From Dermanyssus gallinae (taxonomy: Eukaryota; Arthropoda; Arachnida; Mesostigmata; Dermanyssidae): a stretch of DNA of 64,000 bases. Location: NCBI GenBank assembly GCA_003439945.1, contig QVRM01000946.1, positions 489,501 to 553,500 of the forward strand. Reading direction: 5' to 3'. Position numbers and translations under genes: made by a program. The notes under the pieces were generated by a model. It searched no databases. It worked only from the letters and a program-made list of their open reading frames with translations, and had not been told where the DNA came from. Below, in pieces: positions 1 to 12,605 of the stretch. Every line of letters begins with the position of its first letter. Position 1 is the stretch's first letter.

Positions 1-941
1 GTGAATGCCGGAGTGTACTCATCATCAGCCACAATAGGACAAAAACGGGAAACACAAATGTCTCAATAAAAGAGATTGTGCATTGCCATTCACCCACCCC
101 TTCCCCACTATTATTATTATCCCACGTGTAAAGGATTGTAAACAATGTAACAATCTGGCATAACGACACAGTGGAGGACGCTTTCGGACATTTGACAAAG
201 TGTGCGGGTCAAAGAGACCGCTTAGAATAAAAATAACAACAGCCTGGTCTCACTACTAGCTATAGGAAGCCCCCATCTAGGCATACCTTCGCGTATTGAT
301 TTGGAAAATTTACAGCGGACATACGTCAACGACCTCGCTCGATGTCGACTGGACGATTTCTCTTTCATTAACCACTCAAATTGATATTAGCATAATAATT
401 ATTTCGACAATAATACATCACTTCTACAACACTACGACTACGACGACGACGACGACAACAACAACAACAACAACGACGGGTCCTATGAACTAAACGTACT
501 TTAAGTCGACTGCTACAAATGTTGATGCGTTCGTGCATACGTGACGCTAAAGGCAGGTGAACGAGCACACTGCAATTAGTCTATCTACCAGAACAGACGT
601 ATGGTAATGATGCACGCGTGCGCAATCGAAGTGATTTCACCTAAGAATTGCGCATTGTGCACTTAAAACCTGCTCAACAATTCTATCGTCCTGCAAACAC
701 GAGGCCAGACAGGCCGGACGCGTGTATGAGCAAGCTCCCTTTCGCCTGGGTCCTCGATGCTGGCAGATGCGTGACTCTAGCGAGTCTGCAACATTTGCAC
801 ATAAGCCGTGATCCAAAATGACGTTATGCCTTAGAACGACGGCGAACTAGACACATACATAAACACAGCTAGAGAGTTTCAGTCTCGAATCGTCGTCGGC
901 TTACAACAAAACCTTCATTGTAAGCGCGATATTCAAAAGCA

Positions 942-943
<2 letters not shown>
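1..943. other. No gene seen
   Basis: Mixed unique sequence. The only structured stretch is the CGA/CAA triplet run at 431-478, which produces a poly-Thr frame on one strand and a poly-Cys/Arg frame on the other. Confidence 0.6.

Positions 944-1004
<61 letters not shown>
944..1004. repeat. (TA)n microsatellite
   Basis: About 55 bp of pure TA followed by ttatataca. Confidence 0.95.
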
Positions 1005-1110
1005 CATAAAGTTACATGCAGCATGTGCTCAACAGATACCGTCACAGTATGCTGATGAATGTAGACGTGATGATAGTGTGGAACGTAAGTAATTACCTGC
1101 AAGGAAAGAA

Positions 1111-1283
1111 CGGAACAAAATTAGATACCGAATAAAGTACAATATGTATGTATGTATACAAAACCGTATGTCACTGTCACTCTACACGGTCGAATAACGG
1201 AACAAAATTAGATACCGAACAAAGTACAATATGCATGTATGTACACAAAACCGTATGTCACTGTCGCTCTACACGGTCGAATA
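1111..1283 (+). repeat. 87-bp tandem duplication
   Basis: Two direct copies, 1,111-1,197 and 1,198-1,284, beginning cggaacaaaattagatacc and ending cacggtcgaata. Only a few substitutions separate them (e.g. aataaag/aacaaag, tatgtatac/tatgtacac). Confidence 0.95.
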
Positions 1284-2399
1284 GTAGCAACACATCAATG
1301 TTACTTGCGACTTTTCGTTGTTCAGCCATCCACTTTCAGCGGACTTTCCAAAGGGCCAATATACTTCAAAGCACACAGCTTTCGAATACGGAAGCGAATA
1401 CGCAAACGCGAACCATACTGTTGCTATGTCTCTATGTGTTTCACCAATATCCCATCAAACCTCCTGTCACCACTGACAACCCTATAACTGAATATATTTC
1501 GCCTGGCTCTGTGGCACATGTCCACGTGTTGACAAGGCGTTGTCATGTACCATACATCGGCAGCGACACTTCAACAGCGCCGATATGATACCGATTATAT
1601 AGAGCCGTTGATTGAGGTTAGTCGCCCCCCTAAACCCTCCCGTCCTCTAGACCTCTAGGTTACTTTGTCTCGACGAGCTGAAGGGCTCCGCAAATGCGGC
1701 AGTCCTCTTTATTTAAATTGGAAACTACACTTGAAACGATTTGTCTTTGGTTGAACCTGCAAATTTATATTGCACATTCAGACAAAAATACAAGACCTCC
1801 TGGCAGCATAGCCGCATAGTAAACAGACACGCAAGCGGGCAACGTACACTAAACTTATCATTGATGATTACAGTTTTGGTTCGTTCATTAGTTGTGAATG
1901 CCTTCATCAACTTCCGAGCAGCGACAACGCGAACTCTAGTAAACAGGTGCCTCTTCACCCACGAACTTGTTTCCTCCGTACCTCTAGTTTTCGACCGCGC
2001 CTCGAGGTGACTGAAGTCGCCGGCCAAACACACCAAACGACTACCACCAAGAATCCTCTCTCTCAGTGACTAGATAATGATTCGTTTGGCGTGCTCCACC
2101 GCTGTGTCGATGCATCGTATGGCCAATAATTAGCGTGTTCACGCACACAACACACAGGTAATCGTAATTAAACAAGGTCAGTGTTTCAGAGGTGACGGCG
2201 GCGGTGGCATTGTCGTCGCGGATAAGTGAAAATTACGAAGACGGCGATGAATCAGACAAATTCATTCAACAGAAACTATCATAATGGACTAGTCTCTTCA
2301 ACTGGTCTCAACTTTGTTATGCCTTCTTCTAGCCCCTTAGCGCTAGGCATGCACCAACATGCAAGTACGAGCTGGCGTTTATTGATTAATGCACACAAA

Positions 2400-2401
<2 letters not shown>
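1284..2401. other. No gene seen
   Basis: Unique sequence; opposing open frames at 1,725-2,036 are not supported by anything else. Confidence 0.5.

Positions 2402-2437
<36 letters not shown>
2402..2437. repeat. (TA)n microsatellite
   Basis: 36 bp of pure TA. Confidence 0.95.
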
Positions 2438-2439
<2 letters not shown>

Positions 2440-3123
2440 GAAGTGTGTATAGCAGAGTGATATATCGAATCAATATCGATTCTCGTTAAAGCAAGGACAT
2501 CTCATACATCATGTATGCCATACACACTCAGCCACTGTATTGCTTGGTCGTGCGAAGCCGAAGCCACCCTAGCAGACGCAAGCCCTGTGAACAAGTGACG
2601 TTCATTTGAGACAAGGTTTTGCTTTCGACCCACACAACCACGGTACCAACAGCAACAACACCAGCGACAGCGACAATAGCAACAACAACGACGATAACGA
2701 CAACAACAACAACGACACTGCAATAATAACATAGTCTCTCTTCTACTCCCCTCTCCTGGTAACAAAAGTAATCCTTTCAGCTCCTAATCTACTCAGTGCT
2801 AAGTGGTGCAGCGTCATGGTCTTAGTGCCCATCAGTAAAGCAGTCGTCGGAAAATCAATGACGTCGTTATAGCCAGTGCGCGATTCCATACGAAGGCGAC
2901 GCCACTTTCTTACTTCACACCACCACGACCGTAGTCATGGCATATTCTCTCGTTAGATACGTCTTCTATATTGCCTTGTTACATGTGTCTTCTATATTGC
3001 CTCGTTGGATTTGTGTACTACATCGCCTTGTTATACGTGCCTTCTTATATTTGTCTGCACCCTCTCTCTCTCTATCCCCATTGAAGGTATTCATAACGAA
3101 CTGCTTTGGAAACTTCGTCCGAT

Positions 3124-3179
3124 CGACGCCGCGGTCCATACATGATCGCGACTCGACGCCGCGGTCCATACATGATCGC
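3124..3179 (+). repeat. 30-bp direct repeat, two copies
   Basis: The unit cgacgccgcggtccatacat followed by gatcgc is present at 3,124-3,149 and 3,154-3,179, identical over 26 bases with 4 bases between. Confidence 0.95.
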
Positions 3180-4335
3180 TGGGGTGCGTGCGCTTCCTCC
3201 GATCAACGAGCAGGCTCACACCATACGAGGAGGTATTTGCACAATGGCGCAACCCCAAAGAGCTCCGCGGCGCCTCGGGCCATTGACGAACTGTTGCCAG
3301 CACCTGGGAGCGTTGTCGAGCGGCTCGCGCCAATTGCGGTGGTCGCTAGCCCGAAACGCTACCAAGAAGATAACGAAAAACGAAAATGAACACCTTTCGC
3401 CTCCCGTATAGCACTTGTGTATATCGCGCCGGCTTTCTGCGCCACCGCGCGCAGTTTGCGCGACATTTGGATATTTGTCTCCAAAAATTGCGAGAGAGAG
3501 AGAGGGAGAGCAAAAAGAGAGAAACACACCCATTCTTTGTTTCAGTTCGTCTACATCCCCAGTCCCCGATCTATCGCCCGTCCACCTGCCGGCCTGCGGT
3601 CGGGGCCTTGGCCGAATATTTCTATATTCGGTCTCTGTCTCGCGGTAACTCCCGCGATCTCCTTCCATCTTCATACTATTCTCAGTGCTCAGCACACACA
3701 CTCTACCGAAAGACGATGATGATAATGATGGAGTGGTACTGTTGTTGCGTTTCGCTAGTGTACACCTTCATTGCCTGGGCACACCAAGAAACAAACAAAC
3801 TAATGCAAACGGCGACGACGACAACAACAACAACAGAAGATGAAACCGTGTCGGCGACAATTTTGTCGTCGTTATCGTCGTTATTGTCATCGCCGTCACC
3901 ATCATCAACATTGCCCGGATCACTATCATCATTTTCATACAGCTCATCCGAGTGACTACAACATCTTCTAATAATATACGCGAATAATAATAATATTAAT
4001 AATAATACTAGATGAAGTAGTAGCGGCTAATTATAGTAGAAGAGTAGAAAAAAGAGTCATTGGTTTTTGGCGGCAAAAATATTCCATCCTCCCCCTGCCT
4101 AGCAAAAAGATGACGCAGATTGGTCAGTGGTAGGCATGAAGAAGATTGAGATGCCGGTCGGTATCGCGCTTCATCGTCTCGGCCCTATTTTGGGCCGCCG
4201 CCGCCAACGTCAATCCCCAAAACTCCACAAGTATGCTTGGCAGCACCGCCACCCCCACCACCAATACGGGCCGGAGCTGGAAAGAAGAGGAGGCAGCGGT
4301 GTAACCGTCTGCTTTTCATCATCATCATCATCAAC

Positions 4336-4460
4336 GTCGTCGTTGTCGGGGGTAACTGTCATTGTCGTCGGGGCAACTGTCATTGTTGTCGGGGGTAACT
4401 GTCGTTGTCGTCGGGGGGGTAACTGTCATTGTTGTCGGAGGCAACTATCATTGTCATCGA
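4336..4460 (+). repeat. GT/CG-rich minisatellite, about five copies
   Basis: Unit about 22 bp, g(g/t)(t/c)aactgtcattgtcgtcg. Copies begin near 4,351, 4,372, 4,394, 4,418 and 4,440, so spacing varies from 21 to 24. Confidence 0.9.
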
Positions 4461-5523
4461 CGTTGACCCTAGAAAACCACGCTACCCGCTAATGGATGGC
4501 TATGCCACACTACCTTAGCAGTAGTAGCAGCTGTTAATGAAGGTATGTGAGGCTGATGAAGAACACAGAAGACACCTCCTGCTAGCGCTGCTGGTCGCGA
4601 CCGTGAGCAAGAGCCGTTTTCCGCCCTTTTTTCGCCCTGCGTGTTTGTCTTCGTTTGTCGTCTACTTGTCGCACATACACACTCACCGTTGCTGCTGCTG
4701 CTGCTGCTGCTGCTATTGTCACCCCGTGCGATCATACCTTTCGAAGCGCCACCCGTCCCCACCACCCCCATCTCTTCTGCTAAAAACAACGACACAATGT
4801 CAAATTGACGGAACGTGGAAGGTACGGCATGGGCAGCGAGCGCGGCAACCTCCCCGTAGTACCGTCGCTTGTTGCCCGCGTGTCATATCGCACTGGACGG
4901 TGGTGGTGATGATCAGGAAATCATGATGATTGGAATGTTGGTGATGATGATTAACCCCATCATCCTGATCATCACCGCCGCCACCATCATCAATATTGGC
5001 ATAGTCGACGACGACAACGACAACGGCGACATCATCATCAGCCATTCAAGCTGTCGCTGGTATTGTTACCGCGTATGGTCTACAGCACCATACAATGACT
5101 AGAGAGAGAGAGAGCTATGGGGGGTGCGGGGCAAAAGACGGAAGAGAGAGTGCAAACCCCGCAGCAACAGTGGCTGGAGGGGGTCGTCGTCGTCCTTGGA
5201 GAGGGGACCGAAGCAGGAGAACGACGAAGCGCTTGCAACGGCCGCGCAGCAGAACGCGGCTTGGCTGGGCGCTGCATTGCGGCGTCCTGCCTAACATGAT
5301 GACGATGTCGGTGACGGTGACAACGACGACGACGACGACAACGTTGCCAACCCCTAGCTCGCTCGATACGGATGAGTGAGCGCGAGCCATACGTTCCTCC
5401 CTCCTTCCCGCATGCGAATATATTGGATATCAGCCGAAGAGACGAGGACAAGGACGACATATCCATGCAAACTCCTACATCCCCCCGCACCCCCGCGCGA
5501 CAGGACAGACAGAGAGACAGACC

Positions 5524-5561
<38 letters not shown>

Positions 5562-7677
5562 GAGGAAGAGAGCACCGAAGCCAAAATGGGCCGCAGGCAT
5601 CGGCCCGTGTGTGCGCGGGCAGGCAGGCAGGTAGATAGGTAGGTAGCTACCCCCCCCCCCACTCTCTCCCCCTCTGGCCGGCCGGCGATGGGTGTAAATC
5701 ACCAACAAGTAGTCGGTCACCAAAGATGTACACGAACGAACGGACACGGCCATAATAGCAAGCTCGTTCGTCGCTGTGCTGTCCCAACCCCCCCCCCTCG
5801 CTCCACCGTGCTCGTTCCCTTTGTGCTCGCGGCTCCCGCGGCTAGCAGGCCAGCCAGCCAACCAGCCAGCCGGTGTTCGATCTCTACTCTCTGTTTGCTT
5901 CTGCTGCTGTAGCTAGCTTCGGATATATGTATAGCGAACCTTGTATGGCTGATTGTAGCCATCCTAACATGTTTCTATCTCTCTCTCTGACTATATATAT
6001 ATGTATATATATGTCTGTCTCTGTTTCTCCCTGTCTACATATATGTCTCTCTCTGTCCATATGTGTATATATATATATATATATGTCTTTCTTTCTCTCT
6101 GTCTGCACTGTGGCTTACTCGACGTCTCTCTCCCTCTGTCAACAACACCAATAATAACCAAAACAACAGCAATAATGGTAGCAGCAGCAGCAGCAACACA
6201 ACAACAATAACAACAACAACACAACAACAATAATAAGGCGGCCAAGACTACCATCCACCACAGCTGTCTCTTGCATTGGCGTTTTTGGCCCAACTGCTTC
6301 AGCGCATAGTGACTGACGTCTGCGTGCACGTAGAGAAATGCACGAATTCAGCACGCTCGTCTCTTTGTCTGCTATAGCATAGCAGCAGCAGCAGCAACAG
6401 CTGACGTGAGAGCAGAAATCAGCAGCAGCAGCAGCAGCCCGACCTCCATCAATAGTATTGAGTACAGTATTACAGTGCGCTGTATATGTACTTCTTCGTC
6501 AGCATCACCATTCGGACGAGGCGCCATAGACAGCGTGGTGGTCAGCGACACCGGCACCAGGCCCAGCCCCCCTTCAACAAGAGATACCCTGAACGAGGAG
6601 CGCGTCCAGGACCACAATTATTGTTCGATATGCTTCTGCTCTCTGTTCTGTTTCTCGCCTCGTCTCGTCTCGCCGCAACCGTTTTGTTGTTGTCGTCGCT
6701 CGCCTCTGAGGCCTCTGAGGCCTCCGCCATAACACAGTTCATTTCACCTTAGCTTATCGCACACACACACGTACAGACAAACATGCTTGCATATTCGTCT
6801 GCCTAATTTGCACACGTGTGCAAGTCAGATATAGATAAGCAGACGAAATGCGATGCGGATGATTCTCGCGAGTGCACTGGTGTTCGTAGTTTTCGTAGTT
6901 CCGCTACAAATTACGAGCGCGCAAAGCTTGAAGTCGAATCTCGGCACTCTACACAGCTCAGACGCGATACGAATGGAAGGGCGACGATACAGAACACGGT
7001 GCAGCCTAAGTGCGGCCTAAACGACAACAGCACCAGCAGCTGATGCAGCGGCAGCAGCGATATGTCGTAGCCCGTAAACAATGGCTACGATCCGAGAGGC
7101 TCAGTCGCAAAAGGAGTCACGCCATGTATGTACAGCTCAAACGCGATAGATATGCGACCGATACAGCTCAGGACAGCCAGGAGCACAAGCGATATACGAG
7201 AGGCAAAAATACAGATACGAGATACTCTACTACAGTAGAGAATAGAAGCAGATAAAAATGAACAATAGAGAAAATAACACGATACAAGACGACGACGGCG
7301 GCGCGACAACATTGGTTGTCGCATATGTGAATGTTAGTATCAGGCAATATCGCCTGCTGATATGAAGATCTCCCCGAGGCAGGATGATGGTAGTGGTTCT
7401 GGTAGTTGTGATGATGGTGATGGTGTGTCTCGTGTGCCGCATTAATACATCGTTATCACGATCTACATTGAATATACCACGGTGCCTGTTGCAAGGCTGT
7501 TGTGTGCGTCCATCCAAGCCATTATGGCGTCTCGGACAAGCTTCAAGTAGAGGCATTGTCGCGCACACGTCAGTATGTTATATAGTGATACGTACTAACT
7601 TACTATAGATACATAGTGATCATTCGCAAATCGCGCGAGGCAAGAGCTTCACTGGCTTCTAAAGAAGTGACATCCTT

Positions 7678-7680
<3 letters not shown>

Positions 7681-7710
<30 letters not shown>
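7681..7710. repeat. (TA)n microsatellite
   Basis: 30 bp of pure TA. Confidence 0.95.
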
Positions 7711-7712
<2 letters not shown>

Positions 7713-8145
7713 ACACTAGCTGTCCAAAGGAGCGGACAGTGAGTCTGACAGTCATTCGACTCTTTGAGAGCTTCAACTTCGAGTAGACGTTAATTATTTA
7801 GTCGACCTACCGATCCGTGAAGTGATCCCTTATGGAGCTCCTTCTGTTCTGTCCCGATTCAATCAGTGACTTCTTTGCTTTGATACGGTCAAGTAAGTCC
7901 AATTACCGCGACTTACAACCCATACTTTGATCTCGGCCAAGCGATTACTTCTAATACAACTCTTATATGGGCCAGCGCATATACGAGCCACCCACGAATT
8001 AAACCCGTTCTAGTATACGGAATTCATCATCATCAACACGACGCGTTCCCTTGGTAACAACGGTTTGACTTTGACTTCAGCAATAAACGGCCTCCTAGCT
8101 AACAGTACACTACTTTAATTTGAATTCGAGTACGCTTTGGTGCAG

Positions 8146-8176
<31 letters not shown>

Positions 8177-8561
8177 CCTATGATATAATCATGAAGTAGA
8201 GCAGATCCGAAAGTGTACAAAACCAGATGCTTAACTAAAAAATTTTTTAGAGAATGTTTCATCTTTATTTCTCACATACTGTCCCCAAACATCCGACCAC
8301 GCGACACAGTCAAAGCGGGTAATGGCTAAACACAGCAGCACACTAATCCGGGAAATGAATAGAACCAGAAGAACAAAGACAAGCAACTAGGACTAGGACA
8401 AAACTAGGACGATATCAGCAGCAGCACCAACACCAACAGTATCGCCATTGGGGGTCGTCCTGTTTCAGGCTTTTCATTACAGGGCATCGTGCGGGAGCTA
8501 TTCGTTCGAGAGGATTATGTCTCTACACGGTTCTGTCCTGTGTTTTAGTATGCACGTGTGC

Positions 8562-8605
<44 letters not shown>

Positions 8606-8688
8606 GTTGTTCTACATATATTCCCTCCGCGAGAGATCCCACGCATAGCCTTCCGCGGCGTGTTTCCACTCGATGTGGGCGACGCCCA

Positions 8689-8850
8689 ATGGCTCCCATT
8701 ATCGGCGGCGCAATGGCTCAGGGCAAACATAGTGGGGATTCCTCTGCGGGCAGCGCTGTCGCCGGCGGAAGCAGTACGACGCAGAGGACAGTCACAACCC
8801 CATCTCCACCACCACCACTTACTCATATCTCAATCCAGGGGGCCATCTGA
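8689..8850 (+). CDS. Short Gly/Ser/Pro-rich open frame
   Basis: 53 codons from ATG: MAPIIGGAMAQGKHSGDSS, AGGSSTTQRTVTTPSPPPP, then a TGA stop. The frame is also open upstream to the (TA)n array. The low-complexity composition makes chance likely. Confidence 0.12.
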   Translation: MAPIIGGAMAQGKHSGDSSAGSAVAGGSSTTQRTVTTPSPPPPLTHISIQGAI

Positions 8851-9428
8851 CTGATGCCCCTCCCCCCAGTCTGAATCCTCTTCACGGGCCCATCCCGCCC
8901 ACAGGAGAGCCGTTACTCCGGGCCCGGTACCGGTATCGGTGGGAGCAGGAAACGGCCTGGACGTTGGACCGTTGACGTCGAGTCAATTACGTCGATGATG
9001 AAATGTCGTCCTATTGTCGCTCGTCGCGTTCCCTCCGCTACTACCCCGGCTAATAACGACAACGACTACTACTACTTTTACATTTACCATGTTTCCTCCA
9101 TCCTTTGCCAAGCGTAATAATAGGAACTATGAGAATCCGTAGAATAAAAAAGCAAGACTGGATGGCATTAATCATCATCATTGCTCATCATCACTCATCA
9201 TAATCGGCAAGAACACCCTTTTCACCCGAGCGCGTGTGTTCACAAAGCAACTCGATTACGCCGCGACCCTCTGTTCTCGATTCTTTCTACCTGTGTCGCT
9301 CGCTCAATCTGTTCTCAATCTCTAGTTAGCGGGCCTTCTTCTAGCGCTAAAGTAAATTACCAGATAACTCCTCCCCCCCCCTCTCTCTCTCTCTCTCCTG
9401 TTTCTTGTATCTCAATTTGTACCCCCAG

Positions 9429-9571
9429 TCGAGGTGGATATCTGCAACCTCCAGCTGTTGACGAGAATCAGCTTTTACCCCCGGGGGCTGCTTCTGTCAC
9501 TTCTGCTGCTGCCGCCGCCACCGCTACTGCAGTTAGCAATCACAAATTGCATATTAATGACCAATCAATTG
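9429..9571 (+). CDS. Candidate exon, alanine-rich
   Basis: It follows a long pyrimidine tract (CT run 9,380-9,400) and an acceptor ttgtacccccag. It encodes RGGYLQPPAVDENQLLPPG, then TSAAAAATATAV and NHKLHINDQSIG, and ends at a GTGAAG donor. The composition resembles a linker in a regulatory or channel protein. Family unknown. Confidence 0.22.
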
Positions 9572-9787
9572 GTGAAGCTCCAATTGGACGGTGACAGCCG
9601 AGCAACGCCTGAATGTTCGCCCATCTTCCCTTCTATGTGCCCGGCTGACATCTGGCGGCAGCGACGACGACGATGAACATTACGACGGCGACTACAGAGG
9701 GACACTCAACTTTGTGGTGGCGGCGGCATCGTCATGATCGGAGGTTCTCTTTTCTGCTGATTGTCCTGACTTAATGCAGGAATGCCA

Positions 9788-9796
9788 CTAAAAAAA

Positions 9797-9835
<39 letters not shown>

Positions 9836-9935
9836 CGACGACGACGACAACAACAACAACAACAACAACAACAACGACGACGACGACGACAACAACAACA
9901 ATCATAACGAAAACGACAACGACGACAACAATAAC
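9788..9935. repeat. Alternating CAA and CGA triplet run
   Basis: An A-run is followed by blocks of (CAA)n and (CGA)n that alternate several times, giving poly-Val/Cys frames on the minus strand. Confidence 0.95.
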
Positions 9936-12039
9936 AACGCAGCGACTGCTGCGGTGGAGTGTCAAGATAACCCCAGCGACCGCTAGGGCATGTCAACACC
10001 ATCTTTGTCAATTTACTAAAACCCATCTATCACGGCGTTAAGTCAGTTTTCCAGCGCTTTTCCGGTTGCTTACTTAGGTGCGCAATATTCGTCGAACGAC
10101 TAAATATAATCATCCTCCTAATAATAAGAATAATACAATGCTAACGAAAACAACTGACTTGGTCGTTTTGCGAACTTCGTCAAAATGGCGTCTTGGCGAC
10201 ATGGACATCTGACCTATCGCGCTCACTTGTTGAGTAATCCTTGAAAGTTCGGACGAGGTAGCACACTGTTACAAAAACTAATCCGGGGAAGACAAACTAT
10301 GCGATTGTTAAAAGCGCGTAACGTATATATATATATATATATATATTGTTTTACACCTTACGAGCCTTGTCCAATACGTATTTGGTGGCGGCCAGGGGCC
10401 GTAAAAAGACGCCCAAGGGTTCCGGCAATTTTGTTTTCGCCCACCAGATGCTGCGCCACTATCATATGTCTTGTTGTCTTCTCGTTTTTTTGGCTGGCTG
10501 TTATTTTTTGGTTCGTCTTCGTCTCCTTCGTGTTCTGCTCCCAGTTTACAGCCACCGACGACGACAACCCCACCCCCAGACACACTTCGTCTTGCTCCTC
10601 TTCTGCTTTCGTCTTCCCGTGCGCCTTTTCTGCCATTTCACCTTTCTCGCCCGCCCTCCCTCCCTCTTTCTTCCACGTTCCATTCCAGGCCAGCCGCAGC
10701 AGCAGCAGCCGCAATCTTTTTCTTCCATTCAGCGACTGACTCCCTGCCTGGCTCGCTTCCTCCGGTCCCTTCTGATATGGTTAGTGGGCGTCTTCCGTCG
10801 ATAAATCTTCTATACTCCTACTGCTTTTTCCTGCGCTGTGGCTACTGCTGCTGCTGTTGCTACTGCTGCTATTCGTTCAATCTCTATTTCGCTCTCTTTT
10901 TCGCACTCTAACGCCATTGCCGCCTGCCGCCGCCACAGCCGCTTATAGTCTCGTTCGCGTCACGTCACTGCCTGTGTGACTTTAGAACACCTCGCGGTCG
11001 CTTTCTTGATGCGAAAAAGAAGAACGACGAAACGCAAAGAAACCTATCCTATCCACCGTGCTGTCGTATGCGCGTGCACTATGCACTATGTAAATAGTGC
11101 ATACTCGCTCACTCGCTGTAAGCCACACCCGAGACGCATCTGACGCGGTAACAGGCGGCAGCGGCGCCGACAGCCAGCAACAACGACACCCTTCGCCAGC
11201 GGGCAGGTGAGAACGTGAGCTGCGTCGCGCGTCGGCCAGATCTTCGTCCAGCACCAGCATCATCGTCGTCGTCGTCGTCGTCGTTGTTCCCTTCTGCTAT
11301 TCAGTCTCTGCTGTTTGCTTCCGACGGACGACAAGCTCATTGAAAGAGTGTGTTTTCTCTCTTGGCAGTGTGATGGCGACAGAGAGGACAGAGGACAACA
11401 GAACAAGACCATGCTCATGCTCACGTCACGCATCATCACGTAGGCCGGCCCTCTCCCCCAGACTCCTCCTTGTAGTCATCGCTGACATGGGGCTGTGTGT
11501 TTGTGACCGGGCCAGTGAGTGCACCGGGCCACCGCCACCACCACCACCGTATTTCTTTGCCTCTCCTCTCTGAATACGTTCTCGTCGTCTTCGGCGGCGG
11601 CGGCGTCGCTTTTTCTCTTTCTCGTTCTTACTCCCGCTCTGTTGATGTCACCCCCGTACGCCTCCTCCGCCCAGACTCCCTCCCCTGCCGAGTAGTCGTA
11701 TCCCGCGTGCTCTGGGGGCGTTCTCGACGGTTGCTATTTTCAGACGCCTTCGTCCCACATTGATGATGATGTGACGATGAGGACGCGCTGCAATACGGGC
11801 GGTAGTGGCCGATGTCACATGTCGGCGGCCGCTGAGGCCGTGCGCAATCGCTTGTCCGCGCAGCCTGATCGCCATCATCATTCGGCAGGAGGAGGAGGAG
11901 GAGAAAGAAGAAGGTGCAGAAAAATGAGGCCATTTCAGGACCCCTGCCGCCTTCTGAGGCAGCGCGAGCCAGCAGCTTCCGGCGATGCGATCCGGGAAAG
12001 GACGCCGATGGTTTTCGTCATCGCTCACTGAGTGCGTCC

Positions 12040-12288
12040 TCAGCCCGCCATGGCTTGGCTGAGCGGGAAGGCGTGGCATTTCAGAAGCCCGTTGCTGTCG
12101 TAGTTCTGGTTGTTCGATGCTGTTGTCCAAGCATGATCACCGTCCTCGGTTACCTCCCGACGACCGTCTGCAGCAATATCTTCCGCACTAGTAACCGCGT
12201 CGTTTCGTCGGACGACAAATGGTCGTAATTGGTTGCTAGCAACTACAGCTCGATAATACCGTGACTGCGTAAACGCGCGTCCGGACAT
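12040..12288 (-). CDS. Hypothetical open frame with presequence-like start
   Basis: ATG at 12,288; 82 codons. The start MSGRAFTQSRYYRAVVAS then FVVRR is rich in Arg/Ser/Ala and lacks acids, like a mitochondrial targeting peptide. A GGGAG/GTAACC donor lies after codon 45 (about 12,153), so it might be a first exon. The minus strand remains open below it (11,648-12,130 in another frame). No homology recognised. Confidence 0.2.
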   Translation of the reverse strand: MSGRAFTQSRYYRAVVASNQLRPFVVRRNDAVTSAEDIAADGRREVTEDGDHAWTTASNNQNYDSNGLLKCHAFPLSQAMAG

Positions 12289-12546
12289 ACCTCACTCACA
12301 TCGAGATCAAGATGCATAAAATTGCGCAAAGCCAAACTATTCAATCTAGTTCGCAGCACAAACGCAGCAATTTCGGTCCTCTTCGAATCATTCTCTATCT
12401 CTCTCTCTCTCTCTCTCTCTGTGTGTCTGGCATATAAACTATAGGCAGCGAAGCGCTGATATTTTAATTAAAAAAAACTTAATTATTTGTTTGTTTGTTG
12501 TTATTTTACGGTAGAGCTGAGTTGACTCTGTTTTTTTTATTTATCG

Positions 12547-12605
12547 GAACAAAATGGTGCATCAGGAGGCATTTATCAGATGCCTCCTGATGCACCATTT
12601 TGTTC
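12547..12605. repeat. Perfect 26-bp palindrome beside the mariner remnant
   Basis: Left arm 12,547-12,572 and right arm 12,580-12,605 are perfect reverse complements around a 7-base loop (ttatcag). The right arm runs into the transposase remnant, so this looks like an inverted duplication of the element's edge or a fold-back left by a template switch. Confidence 0.9.

Larger units (their letters stand above)
2438..7680. other. Simple-repeat-rich stretch without a recognised gene
   Basis: It contains a CAA/CGA run (2,636-2,722), a roughly 30-bp degenerate tandem repeat around gtcttctatattgcc (2,960-3,055), GA runs (3,491-3,508; 5,101-5,114; 5,524-5,575), a CTG run (4,690-4,714), GAT/ATC runs (4,900-5,045), CGA (5,320-5,345), interrupted CT/TA (5,970-6,100), CAG/CAA (6,178-6,235) and CAG (6,380-6,438). 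The apparent long frames at 3,386-3,955 and 4,127-4,492 run through these repeats. Confidence 0.6.
7711..12546. other. Repeat-rich stretch with a few candidate exons
   Basis: (TA)n at 8,146-8,174, 8,566-8,601 and 10,324-10,346; a long CAA/CGA run; CT at 9,380-9,400; CTG/GCT around 10,840-10,872; CGT at 11,263-11,285; CT at 12,397-12,420. From about 8.6 to 12.3 kb the DNA is noticeably GC- and CpG-richer than its surroundings. Candidate exons are listed separately. Confidence 0.5.

Noticed and set aside
3386..3955. 189-codon plus-strand frame
   Set aside because: It crosses GA, ATG and CAA/CGA runs; no conserved segment, and overlapping frames are equally open.
12544..12605. Transcription terminator or pre-miRNA at the 26-bp palindrome
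   Set aside because: There is no bacterial context for a terminator, and the perfect short stem continuous with a transposon fragment argues for a transposon-related inversion.
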